A stretch of DNA of 64,000 nt, taken from Fulvivirga sediminis (GTDB lineage: Bacteria; Bacteroidota; Bacteroidia; Cytophagales; Cyclobacteriaceae). Positions 56,602 to 64,000 of this stretch are shown here, in pieces; the stretch's first letter is position 1; the number at the start of each line of letters is the position of its first letter. The stretch covers positions 124,001-188,000 of the forward strand of contig NZ_JAESIY010000007.1 of assembly GCF_016757215.1 (NCBI RefSeq). Reading direction: 5' to 3'. The notes under the pieces are model-generated. The model made no database searches. It was not told the DNA's origin and saw only the letters and a program-made list of their open reading frames with translations. The translations under genes and the position numbers were made by a program.

Positions 56602-56916
56602 ATGAGCACTTTTACAGTAAGGAATTATTTCAGGCCATTTAAGCCAGAAAAATATATTTTTGAAGTAGCTCCGGGGATGAAGTATAGCGCTTCAAGCGTT
56701 AGGAGTATTGTGCACAGAGCAGCGGTATGGGCTAAGCTTAACAAAAAAGTCACACCTCATATACTCAGACATAGTTTTGCCACCCACCTGCTAGAGGAAG
56801 GGGTGGATTTACGATATATTCAAACGTTATTAGGTCATTCTTCTTCTCGTACCACCGAGATTTATACTCACGTAGCCTTGAAAAGCATAAAAAATATTAA
56901 AAATTTGCTAGATTAG
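56602..56916 (+). pseudogene. Tyrosine recombinase/integrase, C-terminal fragment
   Basis: 104 codons. Keeps the catalytic core end: [17 protein letters not shown], then [17 protein letters not shown] (the RHxxR-type His/Arg) and [17 protein letters not shown] with the nucleophile Tyr. The N-terminal DNA-binding domain and the first catalytic Arg are absent, and the first 12 residues look foreign, so it is a truncated xerC/D-type or transposon integrase of about 280-300 residues. Confidence 0.8.
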
Positions 56917-56984
56917 GGAAAAGATATATTGCGAATATATGCAATTGCATATATTACTATGTTGGGCATAATACTTTTAAAAGC

Positions 56985-57593
56985 ATGGAATATACCTCTA
57001 CAGAAACTGACCTACTAAAAAATTTAGATTTATTAGAGAGTAACATAGAACAACTAATAAGCAAGTACAAATTCAGTGAAATCTCTAAGACACAGAAGAT
57101 TATAAAACAAGATCTATTTCCTAACCTAAATATTGAAGGAATAGAATTTCAAGTTCATCCATTTAAATCTAATAATGCTTTGGAGGAACTTAAATCAATA
57201 CTTACACCTAAAGGCTATCAAGTCTATTTTTCATCTTTCAAGGGGAATCAAGCCCCAAACACAATTGCCATTTTAAGGACCTCTGATCAATACGATATCA
57301 TAAGATATTACTCTTCTGACGGCGCTAACTATGGTCTTTTCCCTGATGACCTTATTGCCAAATTTCAAGAATGGGATAAAATGTATGGACTTTTCGTAGC
57401 GGGAGCAGGCAGTGATTGGTGCATGATAAGGCTAGAGCAAACTCCGACTGAATTAGGAGGTTTTGTGGACGAACTAATCGCGTTTTGCCCTGATTTACAA
57501 CCTGAAGAAGACGAGGAAAAAGCTAAAAGAAATAAATGGCGTTTGGAATCAGGAATCCAATATCATAGAATAGTTTACTTCTGGTGGGACTAA
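56985..57593 (+). CDS. DUF4253-like protein
   Basis: 202 residues, no signal peptide, acidic. The C-terminal half fits DUF4253: DDLIAKFQEWDKMYGLFVAG, a CPDLQ block and the family's terminal aromatic signature YFWWD. The N-terminal 60 residues are probably helical. Family function is unknown; members often occur as single accessory genes or near toxin-immunity loci. Lies between a recombinase fragment and a group II intron relic, so it is probably acquired. Confidence 0.72.
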   Translation: MEYTSTETDLLKNLDLLESNIEQLISKYKFSEISKTQKIIKQDLFPNLNIEGIEFQVHPFKSNNALEELKSILTPKGYQVYFSSFKGNQAPNTIAILRTSDQYDIIRYYSSDGANYGLFPDDLIAKFQEWDKMYGLFVAGAGSDWCMIRLEQTPTELGGFVDELIAFCPDLQPEEDEEKAKRNKWRLESGIQYHRIVYFWWD

Positions 57594-57611
57594 AAAAACA
57601 TGTACAATCAG

Positions 57612-58164
57612 ATGGCCGTGAGCCATAAGCTCACGGCGCGCCTCACACCACCGTACGTACCGGTCTGGTATACGGCGGTTCATTGAATCTCTGGTTGAAG
57701 CTTTAGGTAATAATCCAGCATGCTTTTATAACCTTTCTTAGTCGTGATATGGTGATAGTAGTTCTCAGGATGGGGCTTTGAGCTACTGCCCTGCCACCCA
57801 TTCTGTACCCGGACAGGCTGGCCCGTCACTAAAAATGTCCACAGGACATTTTATTTACACTCCGTCCTCTCGGTAAGGTGAATATCCTTGTGTCTATCCC
57901 TGCTGCATTTACTACTTCGGTACTATCCCTATAAAGAGTGCTGGACTTCGGCAGATGTGGTTACCTCATCCGGCCTCATAGCCTCTGTATGTAGTTCATA
58001 TTCTTCAGTACAAACACCGAAGTCTGGCTTACTTCAGTTTCATCGTCACCGATGACAACCTTGCCACTTGCTTGGCTCCCGGGCACGACCCCGGCGCTTA
58101 CGGGACTCTAACCCTTTGGAACACTCATTTTCTTGAGCTATATTCACCATTCAAGGCGTACCAC
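57612..58164 (-). mobile_element. Degenerate group II intron lacking its reverse transcriptase
   Basis: On the - strand, domain V is clear at 57679-57647 (ACCGCCGTA ... TACGGTGGT, eight-pair basal stem), followed by a domain VI hairpin (57644-57612, GCCGTGAGC/GCTCACGGC). The sequence upstream of domain V to about 58164 resembles domain I (AAACTGAAGTAAGCCAGAC, GGAGCCAAGCAAGTGGC). A 56-codon tail (57850-57680, ending LDYYLKLQPEIQ) whose stop touches domain V is what remains of the intron-encoded protein or domain IV. The 5' boundary is uncertain by about 80 bp. Unable to move by itself. Confidence 0.8.
57832..57852. repeat. Perfect inverted repeat AAAATGTCC-ACA-GGACATTTT
   Basis: Nine-base perfect arms inside the intron relic at the place where domain IV and the reverse transcriptase should be. 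It may cap the collapsed domain IV. Confidence 0.5.
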
Positions 58165-58332
58165 ATATGCTGTGAATGAATGGGGTGTTATCGGTCAGGA
58201 TATTTTGTGGGGATTGGAAAGTCCGCCTCAAATTTTAAATTTAAATCAAGGCGTGGCTATGTGCGAAACAAGAGGTTAGTGCTTTCTAATACCCACTCAT
58301 CATAGCTAGGCGTTACCTGCTATTTTAACAAA

Positions 58333-60633
58333 ATGAACATCAGAATACATAAAATCATAATCCTCATATTTTTTATTTTGCTACAAAGTTGTGGGCAGGA
58401 ACAAACAAAATATTTTAAGGATTCAAGAATAAACTTATCGTACTACACCAAAAACTATGTTGCCCTCGACACGTCAAAAATAGCACTATTCAATGCTAAT
58501 GTATATGACGGAACAGGCAACCTAGTCAGAGAATCACAAACTATCCTAATTCAAAATGGAACAATTTTAGAAATTGAAAATACTGATAAAGTTCAAATAC
58601 CAGATGATTTTTATAAAATAAATGTAGCTGGAAAAACTATTATTCCAGGAATCATCGGGATGCACAATCATATGAGAATCCCGGGTTCGGCAATGCTCGC
58701 CACATCGCCAAAATTATATTTGGCATCTGGAGTAACTACCATTCAAACTTGTGGTACTGGAAATCCATATGAAGAATTGGCAATTGCCAAATCCATTGCC
58801 AATGGAGAACAACCTGGTCCAGAAATCATTAATTCAGGGCCTTATTTCACAGGACCTGATGGAAAATCGAATTTCATAAGATTTACTGATGAAAAGATGG
58901 TAAGGGATACCATTCGATATTGGGCAGATAAAGGAGTAAAATGGTTGAAAGTGTATCGAAATACTAGACCGTCAGACTTACAAGTCATTGTTGACGAAGC
59001 ACATAAAAACAACCTAAAGGTAACTGGGCATCTTTGTGCGACAACCTATTCCGAGGCAACCGAAATGGGAATTGATGCCATAGAACACGGCTTTATTCAC
59101 AATTACGACCACGCAATAGAACGAGAAATTGGTATTTGCTCTGGTAATACCAATTTTAGGACAAACCTTGCCGTAGAAAGCGAAGAGGTTAAGAGGGTTC
59201 AACAAAAATTCATAAAAAATGGAGTGGCTCTTGGTTCAACGCTTGCCATTTTTGAAGCTCAAGCAAATGTGGAAGCGGATGTAAGGGATTTGGATGTGAT
59301 GGCACCATATCATCGGAAAGCGTACGATCAACGAAAAATACGTAAGAAAGAACAAGGTGAAGATTGGTATTTCAAAAAAGAATGGTTAAGAAAATCAATG
59401 GCATACGAACTTCAATTTTTCAGACAAGGCGGACTTTTAGTAGCCGGACTTGACCCCGGTCTTCACAATATGCCCGGCTTTGGCGACCAAAAGAATTATG
59501 AATTGTTCATAGAAGCTGGATTTAAACCCGAAGAAGCTATACAGGTAATGACATCCAATGGGGCAAAACTTTTGGAACGAACGGACATTGGTACAGTTGA
59601 GAAAGGTAAAATAGCAAATCTTGTTATCCTTGATGGAAATTTGGAAAACGACCCGAAAGTTATCCGAGCAATAGAAATGGTACTCAAAAATGGAATAGGT
59701 TATGACCCAAACAAACTGGTTAATTCGATAATTGGAAATGTGGGGTCGCAAACCGACAATTTAATGACCTATTTTGGTCAAAAAGCACCATTAAATGAAC
59801 CCGAATTGTTTGCCCCAAATATCATATCAAGACCTGACAGATATGAATTTGGTTGTACGCTTTCCAAAGATGGTACAGAGTTCTACTTTGGCGTAGATAA
59901 CAGTGGGATTATGGAAATCCATTTTACCAATTTAATTGATGGTGTTTGGTCACCTCAAATGAGGCTTTTTGAATCCGACTCTATCAGCTACAATGACCCA
60001 ATGTTTTCACCCGACCAAAAAAGATTATACTTTATATCAAATCGGTCGCTTGATGGAAAGAAGAAGAAAGAAGACATAGACATTTGGTACATAGAAAGAG
60101 AAAGTATAAAAGCAGAATGGTCTAGCCCTAAAAATTTAGGACTACGCATAAACAGTGGACTTGATGAGTACTATGTTTCTTTTGCGGATAATGGCACGCT
60201 ATATTTTGCATCAAAAGACAAATCAAAAAACGCACCTCATCATGCCTTTGACATCTACCGTTCTGAATATAAAAAAGGACAATTTCTAAAACCTGAAATA
60301 CTGCCTGAAACTATAAATACTGACAGATACGAAGCCGATGTGTTTATTGCACCCGATGAATCCTATATGATATTCTGCTCTATTCGTAAAAATGGACTTG
60401 GCAAGGGTGATTTGTACATCAGCTTTAAAGATAAAGAAGAAAATTGGTCGGAGGCTGTAAATATGGGGGCATCAATTAACACAGAGGAACACGAATTATG
60501 CCCTTTTGTATCTGCAGACGGAAAATATCTTTTTTATACGAGCAACCAAGATATATACTGGGTAAACACAGACATATTAGAGAATTATAAAGGAAAAACA
60601 GCAGGTAATCGTGTAGACGGCGGTGAGCCATAA
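58333..60633 (+). CDS. Amidohydrolase-PD40 fusion lipoprotein
   Basis: 766 residues. Lipobox Cys17 or so (FILLQSCGQEQ). Amidohydrolase TIM barrel about 55-470: metal-binding HNH in IIGMHNHMRIPG, His in KVTGHLCATTYSEA and IEHGFIHNYDHA, and Asp in LLVAGLDPGLHNMPGFG, where the usual carboxylated Lys position reads as VKWLKVY. The C-terminal about 260 residues contain three or four PD40/WD40-like blades (MFSPDQKRLYFISNRS, YVSFADNGTLYFASKD, VSADGKYLFYTSNQ). The last six codons and stop are supplied by an intron domain VI copy (60616-60649), so the native C-terminus may be altered. Substrate unknown; prolidase- or imidazolonepropionase-type chemistry is typical. Confidence 0.85.
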   Translation: MNIRIHKIIILIFFILLQSCGQEQTKYFKDSRINLSYYTKNYVALDTSKIALFNANVYDGTGNLVRESQTILIQNGTILEIENTDKVQIPDDFYKINVAGKTIIPGIIGMHNHMRIPGSAMLATSPKLYLASGVTTIQTCGTGNPYEELAIAKSIANGEQPGPEIINSGPYFTGPDGKSNFIRFTDEKMVRDTIRYWADKGVKWLKVYRNTRPSDLQVIVDEAHKNNLKVTGHLCATTYSEATEMGIDAIEHGFIHNYDHAIEREIGICSGNTNFRTNLAVESEEVKRVQQKFIKNGVALGSTLAIFEAQANVEADVRDLDVMAPYHRKAYDQRKIRKKEQGEDWYFKKEWLRKSMAYELQFFRQGGLLVAGLDPGLHNMPGFGDQKNYELFIEAGFKPEEAIQVMTSNGAKLLERTDIGTVEKGKIANLVILDGNLENDPKVIRAIEMVLKNGIGYDPNKLVNSIIGNVGSQTDNLMTYFGQKAPLNEPELFAPNIISRPDRYEFGCTLSKDGTEFYFGVDNSGIMEIHFTNLIDGVWSPQMRLFESDSISYNDPMFSPDQKRLYFISNRSLDGKKKKEDIDIWYIERESIKAEWSSPKNLGLRINSGLDEYYVSFADNGTLYFASKDKSKNAPHHAFDIYRSEYKKGQFLKPEILPETINTDRYEADVFIAPDESYMIFCSIRKNGLGKGDLYISFKDKEENWSEAVNMGASINTEEHELCPFVSADGKYLFYTSNQDIYWVNTDILENYKGKTAGNRVDGGEP

Positions 60634-60649
60634 GCTCACGGTGCGCCTC
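60616..60649 (-). repeat. Extra copy of the group II intron domain VI
   Basis: 34 bp matching 57611-57644 at 31 positions in the same orientation, including the full GTGAGCCATAAGCTCAC core. No domain V follows on its upstream side, so it is a truncated end. It contains the TAA stop of the amidohydrolase gene (60631-60633). Confidence 0.75.
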
Positions 60650-60844
60650 CAATGTCGTTTAGTTAAGTATTTTAATGTTTATTAATTAGATAATGATTAT
60701 ATTACTAGTATATAAATAAAAATAGCAACAGAATGAAAAATCATCCCACTGGTCGTAGGTTAAGGGAAGCGGTCCTACGAACTATTATTTGCAAGAGCAT
60801 TTGCTCGGAATAAGATAAGTGGACTGCTGAGGCTACAATTCACT

Positions 60845-60944
60845 GGCAGTATTTCATGAATACAAGTTCGTGCTTAAAGAAAGGAATTTGAGCGGGCGCT
60901 CAAGCAATATATGGATTGCAGCGGATGCTACGACCAGTTGGGGA
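60845..60944 (+). repeat. 100-bp dispersed repeat, copy B
   Basis: 85% identical, gap-free, to 34081-34180. Differences concentrate in third positions of the frame that continues into the downstream transposase tail (8 of 15), and both copies share a TGA in that frame, so the repeat may derive from coding or leader sequence of the element. Confidence 0.75.
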
Positions 60945-61179
60945 TTTCTTTCACCGGATCAATTTCAGAAAAGGCAGAGTCTCAGCAGTGAGTGCTGCGG
61001 CAAGGAAGCTGGCTGTGATCATTTGGAATATGGTTGTAAAGGGGACACCCTATGAAAACCCAGAAGGCTATTTGTATCTGCATCAGAAAAGAAAATGGGG
61101 TTTAGTAAAGCGGATTAGAAAACAAATTGATAAATTCCAGTTGACTAATGAAGAATTGGGAATAGTAAATGTATCATAA
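60916..61179 (+). pseudogene. IS110-type transposase, C-terminal remnant
   Basis: 87 codons readable from 60916, of which about 80 (GDFFHRINFRKGRVSAVSAA ... ARKLAVIIWNMVVKGTPY, closing RIRKQIDKFQLTNEELG) resemble the end of IS110/IS116-family transposases, especially the ARKLAVIIWNMV helix. The catalytic DEDD and most of the Ser-containing domain are missing and an in-frame TGA lies just upstream, so it cannot act. Confidence 0.7.
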
Positions 61180-61317
61180 TTAATATAATGTGTAGGCGTT
61201 AGGCATAAGATAAAACCTCGTTTCGGCTAAAACAACAATAGATTTGGATAAACCTGCTAGCGATTGACTACTGACATTTGCATTGTTAATAATTTTTAAA
61301 TTTAGAAACAATAAAAA

Positions 61318-62076
61318 ATGTCAAACAAAATCGCATTAGTAACAGGTGGTAGCAGAGGACTCGGCAGAGATATGGCTATCAACCTTGCAAAAAAAGGATT
61401 GGATGTAGTAATTACGTATCATTCCAATGAAGAAGCTGCCAATGAAGTGATTTTAGAAATTGAAGCCAATGGACAAAAAGCCATTGCTTTAGAGTTGGAC
61501 GTAGCTCTTGTATCAACTTTTGATGCTTTCGTCAACTCACTAACAAGTTCATTAAACTCAACTTTTGGAACAGACAAAATAGACTACCTTATCAATAATG
61601 GCGGTTTCATTTATTACATTCCTTATTCAGATGCAAGTGTAGAACAATTTGATGATTTACTAAATGTTCACTTCAAAGGACCATTTTTCCTTACTCAAAA
61701 ATTACTTGGAAAAATCAACGAAAATGGAGGCATTGTTAATGTTTCTTCAGGATTGGCTCGTTTCTCAACACCAGGGTTTTCAACTTACGCAGCTATGAAA
61801 GGTGCGATGGAAACATTGACCAAATATCAAGCACAAGAGTTGGGTAAAAGAGGCATTCGTTCAAATATTATTGCCCCAGGTGCAATTGAAACCGATATTA
61901 TGGGTGGTGCAGTAAGAGATAACAAAGAAATGAATGCAGAGCTTGCTTCACATACTGCTCTTGGACGTGTTGGACTTCCTCACGATATTGGAGGTGTAGT
62001 AGCCTTCCTTTGTACCGATGATGCAAAGTGGGTAAACGGACAACGTATTGAAATTTCTGGTGGAGCAAATCTTTAA
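61318..62076 (+). CDS. Classical SDR-family oxidoreductase
   Basis: 252 residues. Nucleotide site TGGSRGLG, NNGG in place of the usual NNAG, catalytic Ser in NVSSGLARF, and Tyr/Lys in YAAMKGAM. C-terminal GQRIEISGGANL is typical of the FabG-like branch. Probably NADP(H)-dependent reduction of a keto compound in the cytosol. First of three genes (SDR, tautomerase, AraC regulator) with short gaps, a common arrangement for a small inducible detoxification or catabolic unit. Confidence 0.93.
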   Translation: MSNKIALVTGGSRGLGRDMAINLAKKGLDVVITYHSNEEAANEVILEIEANGQKAIALELDVALVSTFDAFVNSLTSSLNSTFGTDKIDYLINNGGFIYYIPYSDASVEQFDDLLNVHFKGPFFLTQKLLGKINENGGIVNVSSGLARFSTPGFSTYAAMKGAMETLTKYQAQELGKRGIRSNIIAPGAIETDIMGGAVRDNKEMNAELASHTALGRVGLPHDIGGVVAFLCTDDAKWVNGQRIEISGGANL

Positions 62077-62089
62077 AATAAAAAAAACT

Positions 62090-62290
62090 ATGCCTTCTAT
62101 AAAAATTACAACTGCTTCATTAAATGAAGAAGCAAAAAATGAATTGATTAACAACATTGTAAAAAGTGTTCAATTAGCTACACAAGTTCCGAAAGAGTTT
62201 ATACACATTATTATTGATATTGTTGGAGACGACAACTATACTGTTGGTGGGCAAACGGTAACGGAAATCAAAAAGAAACTTATCAAATAA
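62090..62290 (+). CDS. 4-oxalocrotonate tautomerase-family protein
   Basis: 66 residues from ATG 62090, chosen because it leaves Pro at position 2 (MPSIKITT), the catalytic base of this family; a start at 62048 would overlap the SDR gene and bury the proline. Length equals the short 4-OT type. It would interconvert keto/enol forms of a small acid, linked to the SDR gene 13 bp upstream. Confidence 0.87.
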   Translation: MPSIKITTASLNEEAKNELINNIVKSVQLATQVPKEFIHIIIDIVGDDNYTVGGQTVTEIKKKLIK

Positions 62291-62333
62291 CTTAAAAACA
62301 CTATTTCAGATATTTACTTTAGTTGAAAGAACA

Positions 62334-63254
62334 ATGGCAAATCAAATCAAGAAAGTAAATACCATTTCAGAATATCACAAGTTAAGGTGCTTGGAGAAAC
62401 CCAAGCACCCACTTATTAGCTTAGTGGATTATTCTCAAATAACAGATTCACCCGAAGACAACAATGTCAATTGGTTACATAATTTCTATTCCATAGCAAT
62501 GAAAAAAGACTTGGATGTCAAAATGATGTATGGCCAACAGGAGTACGATTTTGATGAAGGATTAATGTCCTTTCTTGCACCAAATCAAGTTCTGAATATT
62601 GTTGTTGAAAACGAAATGACCAACAGCAACCGTAGTGGATGGCTTTTGTTTATACACAAAGATTTTATTTTGAACACTTCATTATCAAAAATGATCAAAG
62701 ACTATGAGTTTTTCAATTATGCGATTAGTGAGGCCTTGTTCTTATCGGAAAAAGAAGAACAAATCATTGATTCAATTTTTCAAAATATCAATAATGAGAT
62801 AAATGCCAATATTGACGGATATAGCCAAAAAATAATTATTTCTCACATAGAAACCTTACTCAACTATGCTGAACGATTTTACAATCGGCAGTTTATTACA
62901 CGAAAGAGAAGCAATCATCAGATTTTGGGGCAATTAGAAGAATCGCTCAATGATTACTTCAAAAGTGATGATTTAATAAACAAAGGCTTGCCAACTGTTA
63001 AATATTTAGCTGGAGCTTTGAATGTTTCACCTAACTATTTAAGTGGACTTCTTAAATCAATTACAGGATTGAACACTAGACAGCACATACACCAAAAACT
63101 CATTGAAACAGCGAAAGAAAAACTTTCTACCACAAAACTAACCGTAAGTGAAATCGCATATGAATTAGGTTTTGAACACGTACAGTCATTCAATAAATTG
63201 TTTAAGACAAAGACGAATCTATCACCTTTAGAATTTAGGGCGAGCTTTAATTAG
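62334..63254 (+). CDS. AraC-family transcriptional regulator
   Basis: 306 residues. N-terminal about 195 residues form an effector domain of the cupin-like type common in Bacteroidota AraC proteins (HPLISLVDYSQI, SGWLLFIHKDFIL). The C-terminal HTH pair covers about 215-300 (VKYLAGALNVSPNYLSGLLK; LTVSEIAYELGFEHVQSFNK). Starts 43 bp after the tautomerase gene; it probably controls the SDR-tautomerase unit. A group II intron relic begins 42 bp after its stop. Confidence 0.92.
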   Translation: MANQIKKVNTISEYHKLRCLEKPKHPLISLVDYSQITDSPEDNNVNWLHNFYSIAMKKDLDVKMMYGQQEYDFDEGLMSFLAPNQVLNIVVENEMTNSNRSGWLLFIHKDFILNTSLSKMIKDYEFFNYAISEALFLSEKEEQIIDSIFQNINNEINANIDGYSQKIIISHIETLLNYAERFYNRQFITRKRSNHQILGQLEESLNDYFKSDDLINKGLPTVKYLAGALNVSPNYLSGLLKSITGLNTRQHIHQKLIETAKEKLSTTKLTVSEIAYELGFEHVQSFNKLFKTKTNLSPLEFRASFN

Positions 63255-63296
63255 AACTTAATCGGACAGAGATAAATGACGGAACAAAAAAATCCT

Positions 63297-63715
63297 GTGC
63301 CTAATAACTAAATCTTCGTGTGGCCCATCGAGCCCAACATGAAGACAGTGTTGAAAGAACCGTGGCACTATCTATGGGGATTAGTCATTATTGAGATATG
63401 ATATTGAAGCCCTACTTATTGAGATTAAGGGCTGTAGCTTTGGATCAGAGGCTGGCTTGAAGCATATAAAGCCTCTAGAGAAATACCGATGAGTTAAAAT
63501 TTCGTTTTTTAAAGTCCGTTTTATTGGATTTTAGGTATAGGATTTCCTCAGCTCTGTGTAAAATTTATGGCTTGTTGGATTTGGATCAATAGCAGCGGAT
63601 GAAGACCCTCTCGAAAGCTGAATAAAGAATGTCATCAGTAAGCCGTGCGATGGGAAACTTCATGTACGGTTTAATGAAGGGGGTAGAAGGTTATATTTCA
63701 CTATATTTATAGAAA
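63297..63715 (+). mobile_element. ORF-less group II intron relic
   Basis: Domain V at about 63642-63674 (AAGCCGTGCG..GGGAAAC..CATGTACGGTTT) keeps the AGC triad, a GAAA loop and the basal seven-pair stem. Upstream, GTGCCTAATAAC at 63297 fits a 5' end, and the following text (GTGGCCCATCGAGCCCAAC, GAAGACAGTGTTGAAAG) resembles domain I of Bacteroidota introns. The total of about 420 bp leaves no space for a reverse transcriptase. Domain VI and the 3' boundary (about 63715) are uncertain. Its domain V type differs from the 57612 relic, so the two are independent elements. Confidence 0.72.
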
Positions 63716-63762
63716 ATTAGAGCTATAGAACTCTACTAGAGTATTAAAATAGAACTTAAGTT

Positions 63763-64000
63763 GTGCGAATAATATATTGCGACAGTGTCATTGATGATAA
63801 AATTATTGAACCTGACTACCATGAAGAAAAAGATGCGGCTATAAATGCAGGATTTGGTTTTTCGCTATTCAGTTTTGAGCAACTCATTGACGGCAATATT
63901 GTAAAATCATTACGTAACGTTCCACCAGCTGATGAGGTAGAATCAGCCATTTACCGGGGCTGGATGATGACACCTAGTGAATATCAAAGCTTTTATGACG
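63763..64000 (+). CDS. Start of an ATP-grasp-type protein, cut by the window edge
   Basis: 79 codons are visible from a GTG at 63763 (VRIIYCDSVIDDK); a stop lies in frame at 63757. The text (GFGFSLFSFEQLIDG, AIYRGWMMTPSEYQSFY) resembles the N-terminal part of ATP-grasp/DUF4343-type proteins, but the ATP-binding region lies outside the window. Confidence is limited by length and the non-ATG start. Confidence 0.55.
   Translation, partial: MRIIYCDSVIDDKIIEPDYHEEKDAAINAGFGFSLFSFEQLIDGNIVKSLRNVPPADEVESAIYRGWMMTPSEYQSFYD

Larger units (their letters stand above)
57594..58332. other. Non-coding region dominated by a group II intron relic
   Basis: 739 bp. About 550 bp is the degenerate intron on the - strand described separately. 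The last about 165 bp before the amidohydrolase contains no gene; it ends with a TAGGCGTTACC motif 26 bp before the start codon. Confidence 0.6.
60634..61317. other. Region of mobile-element debris
   Basis: 684 bp holding the rest of the domain VI copy, an AT-rich stretch, the 100-bp repeat copy B and an IS110-type transposase tail. The last 138 bp lead into the SDR gene and contain a GCGTTAGGCATAAG motif but no promoter boxes that match well. Confidence 0.55.

Noticed and set aside
56917-56984. Possible integron attC site before the DUF4253 gene
   Set aside because: GTTGGGC fits the R' box, but no matching RYYYAAC arm could be found upstream, so it is kept only as a weak observation.
60870-61055. 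61-codon + strand frame overlapping the IS110 remnant
   Set aside because: Out of frame with the recognisable transposase tail and starts within the dispersed repeat.
1-64000. CRISPR arrays, tRNA and rRNA genes, replication origin
   Set aside because: No regularly spaced repeats, tRNA-like cloverleaf ends, rRNA signature or DnaA-box cluster were recognised by reading.

Overview
The window looks like a chromosomal segment of a marine or soil Bacteroidota (Cytophagales- or Flavobacteriia-like; the species cannot be named from sequence alone). The indications are three SusC/SusD pairs, a hybrid two-component system (HTCS), type IX secretion C-terminal domains on two exported proteins, many short-leader lipoproteins, AT-rich intergenic DNA, and start codons without Shine-Dalgarno motifs. 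No rRNA, tRNA or CRISPR array was seen.

Left third (1-17890), plant cell-wall degradation. On the + strand are a GH9 enzyme cut by the left edge, two tandem GH43-CBM6 enzymes and a GH95. Converging on them from the - strand are a GH10 xylanase with two CBM60 modules and a T9SS tail, a CBM60-GH62 arabinofuranosidase lipoprotein, an AraC regulator with membrane helices, a Lys-C-like secreted protease and a 1358-residue HTCS sensor-regulator. The enzymes fit extraction and debranching of arabinoxylan or another decorated hemicellulose.

Middle (18300-34070), mixed ordinary genes. These are a Crp/Fnr regulator with an SDR protein, a LytS/LytTR two-component pair divergent from an outer-membrane barrel protein and an alpha/beta hydrolase, several small membrane proteins (DUF3817, PEGA-like, DUF1304), an Ig-like lipoprotein, an aspartoacylase-like enzyme, and an HxlR regulator divergent from a secreted MBL-M28-RidA operon.

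Third part (34400-56163), two SusCD loci. A - strand susC-susD pair with a strong terminator is divergent from a PI-PLC-like lipoprotein. A + strand xylan locus follows: GH43 lipoprotein, susC-susD-susC-susD, a XusE-like surface lipoprotein and a GH10 xylanase whose catalytic domain is interrupted by carbohydrate-binding modules. This is the order of the known xylan-utilisation (Xus) core of gut Bacteroidetes. The outer-membrane complexes would bind and import xylo-oligosaccharides released by the surface GH10; the left-hand enzymes would provide further secreted activity under HTCS control.

Right end (56164-64000), an accessory region rich in mobile-element remains: a headless gene fragment abutting a tyrosine-recombinase C-terminus, two ORF-less group II intron relics on opposite strands, an extra copy of one intron's domain VI inside the 3' end of an amidohydrolase gene, an IS110-type transposase tail and a 100-bp repeat also found at 34081. 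Between these lie a DUF4253 protein, an amidohydrolase-PD40 lipoprotein, an SDR-tautomerase-AraC group and the start of an ATP-grasp-type gene. No wholly new system can be claimed. The best leads are the intron-relic cluster, a candidate antisense RNA in a susC leader, and several exact palindromes or repeated operators beside regulator genes.
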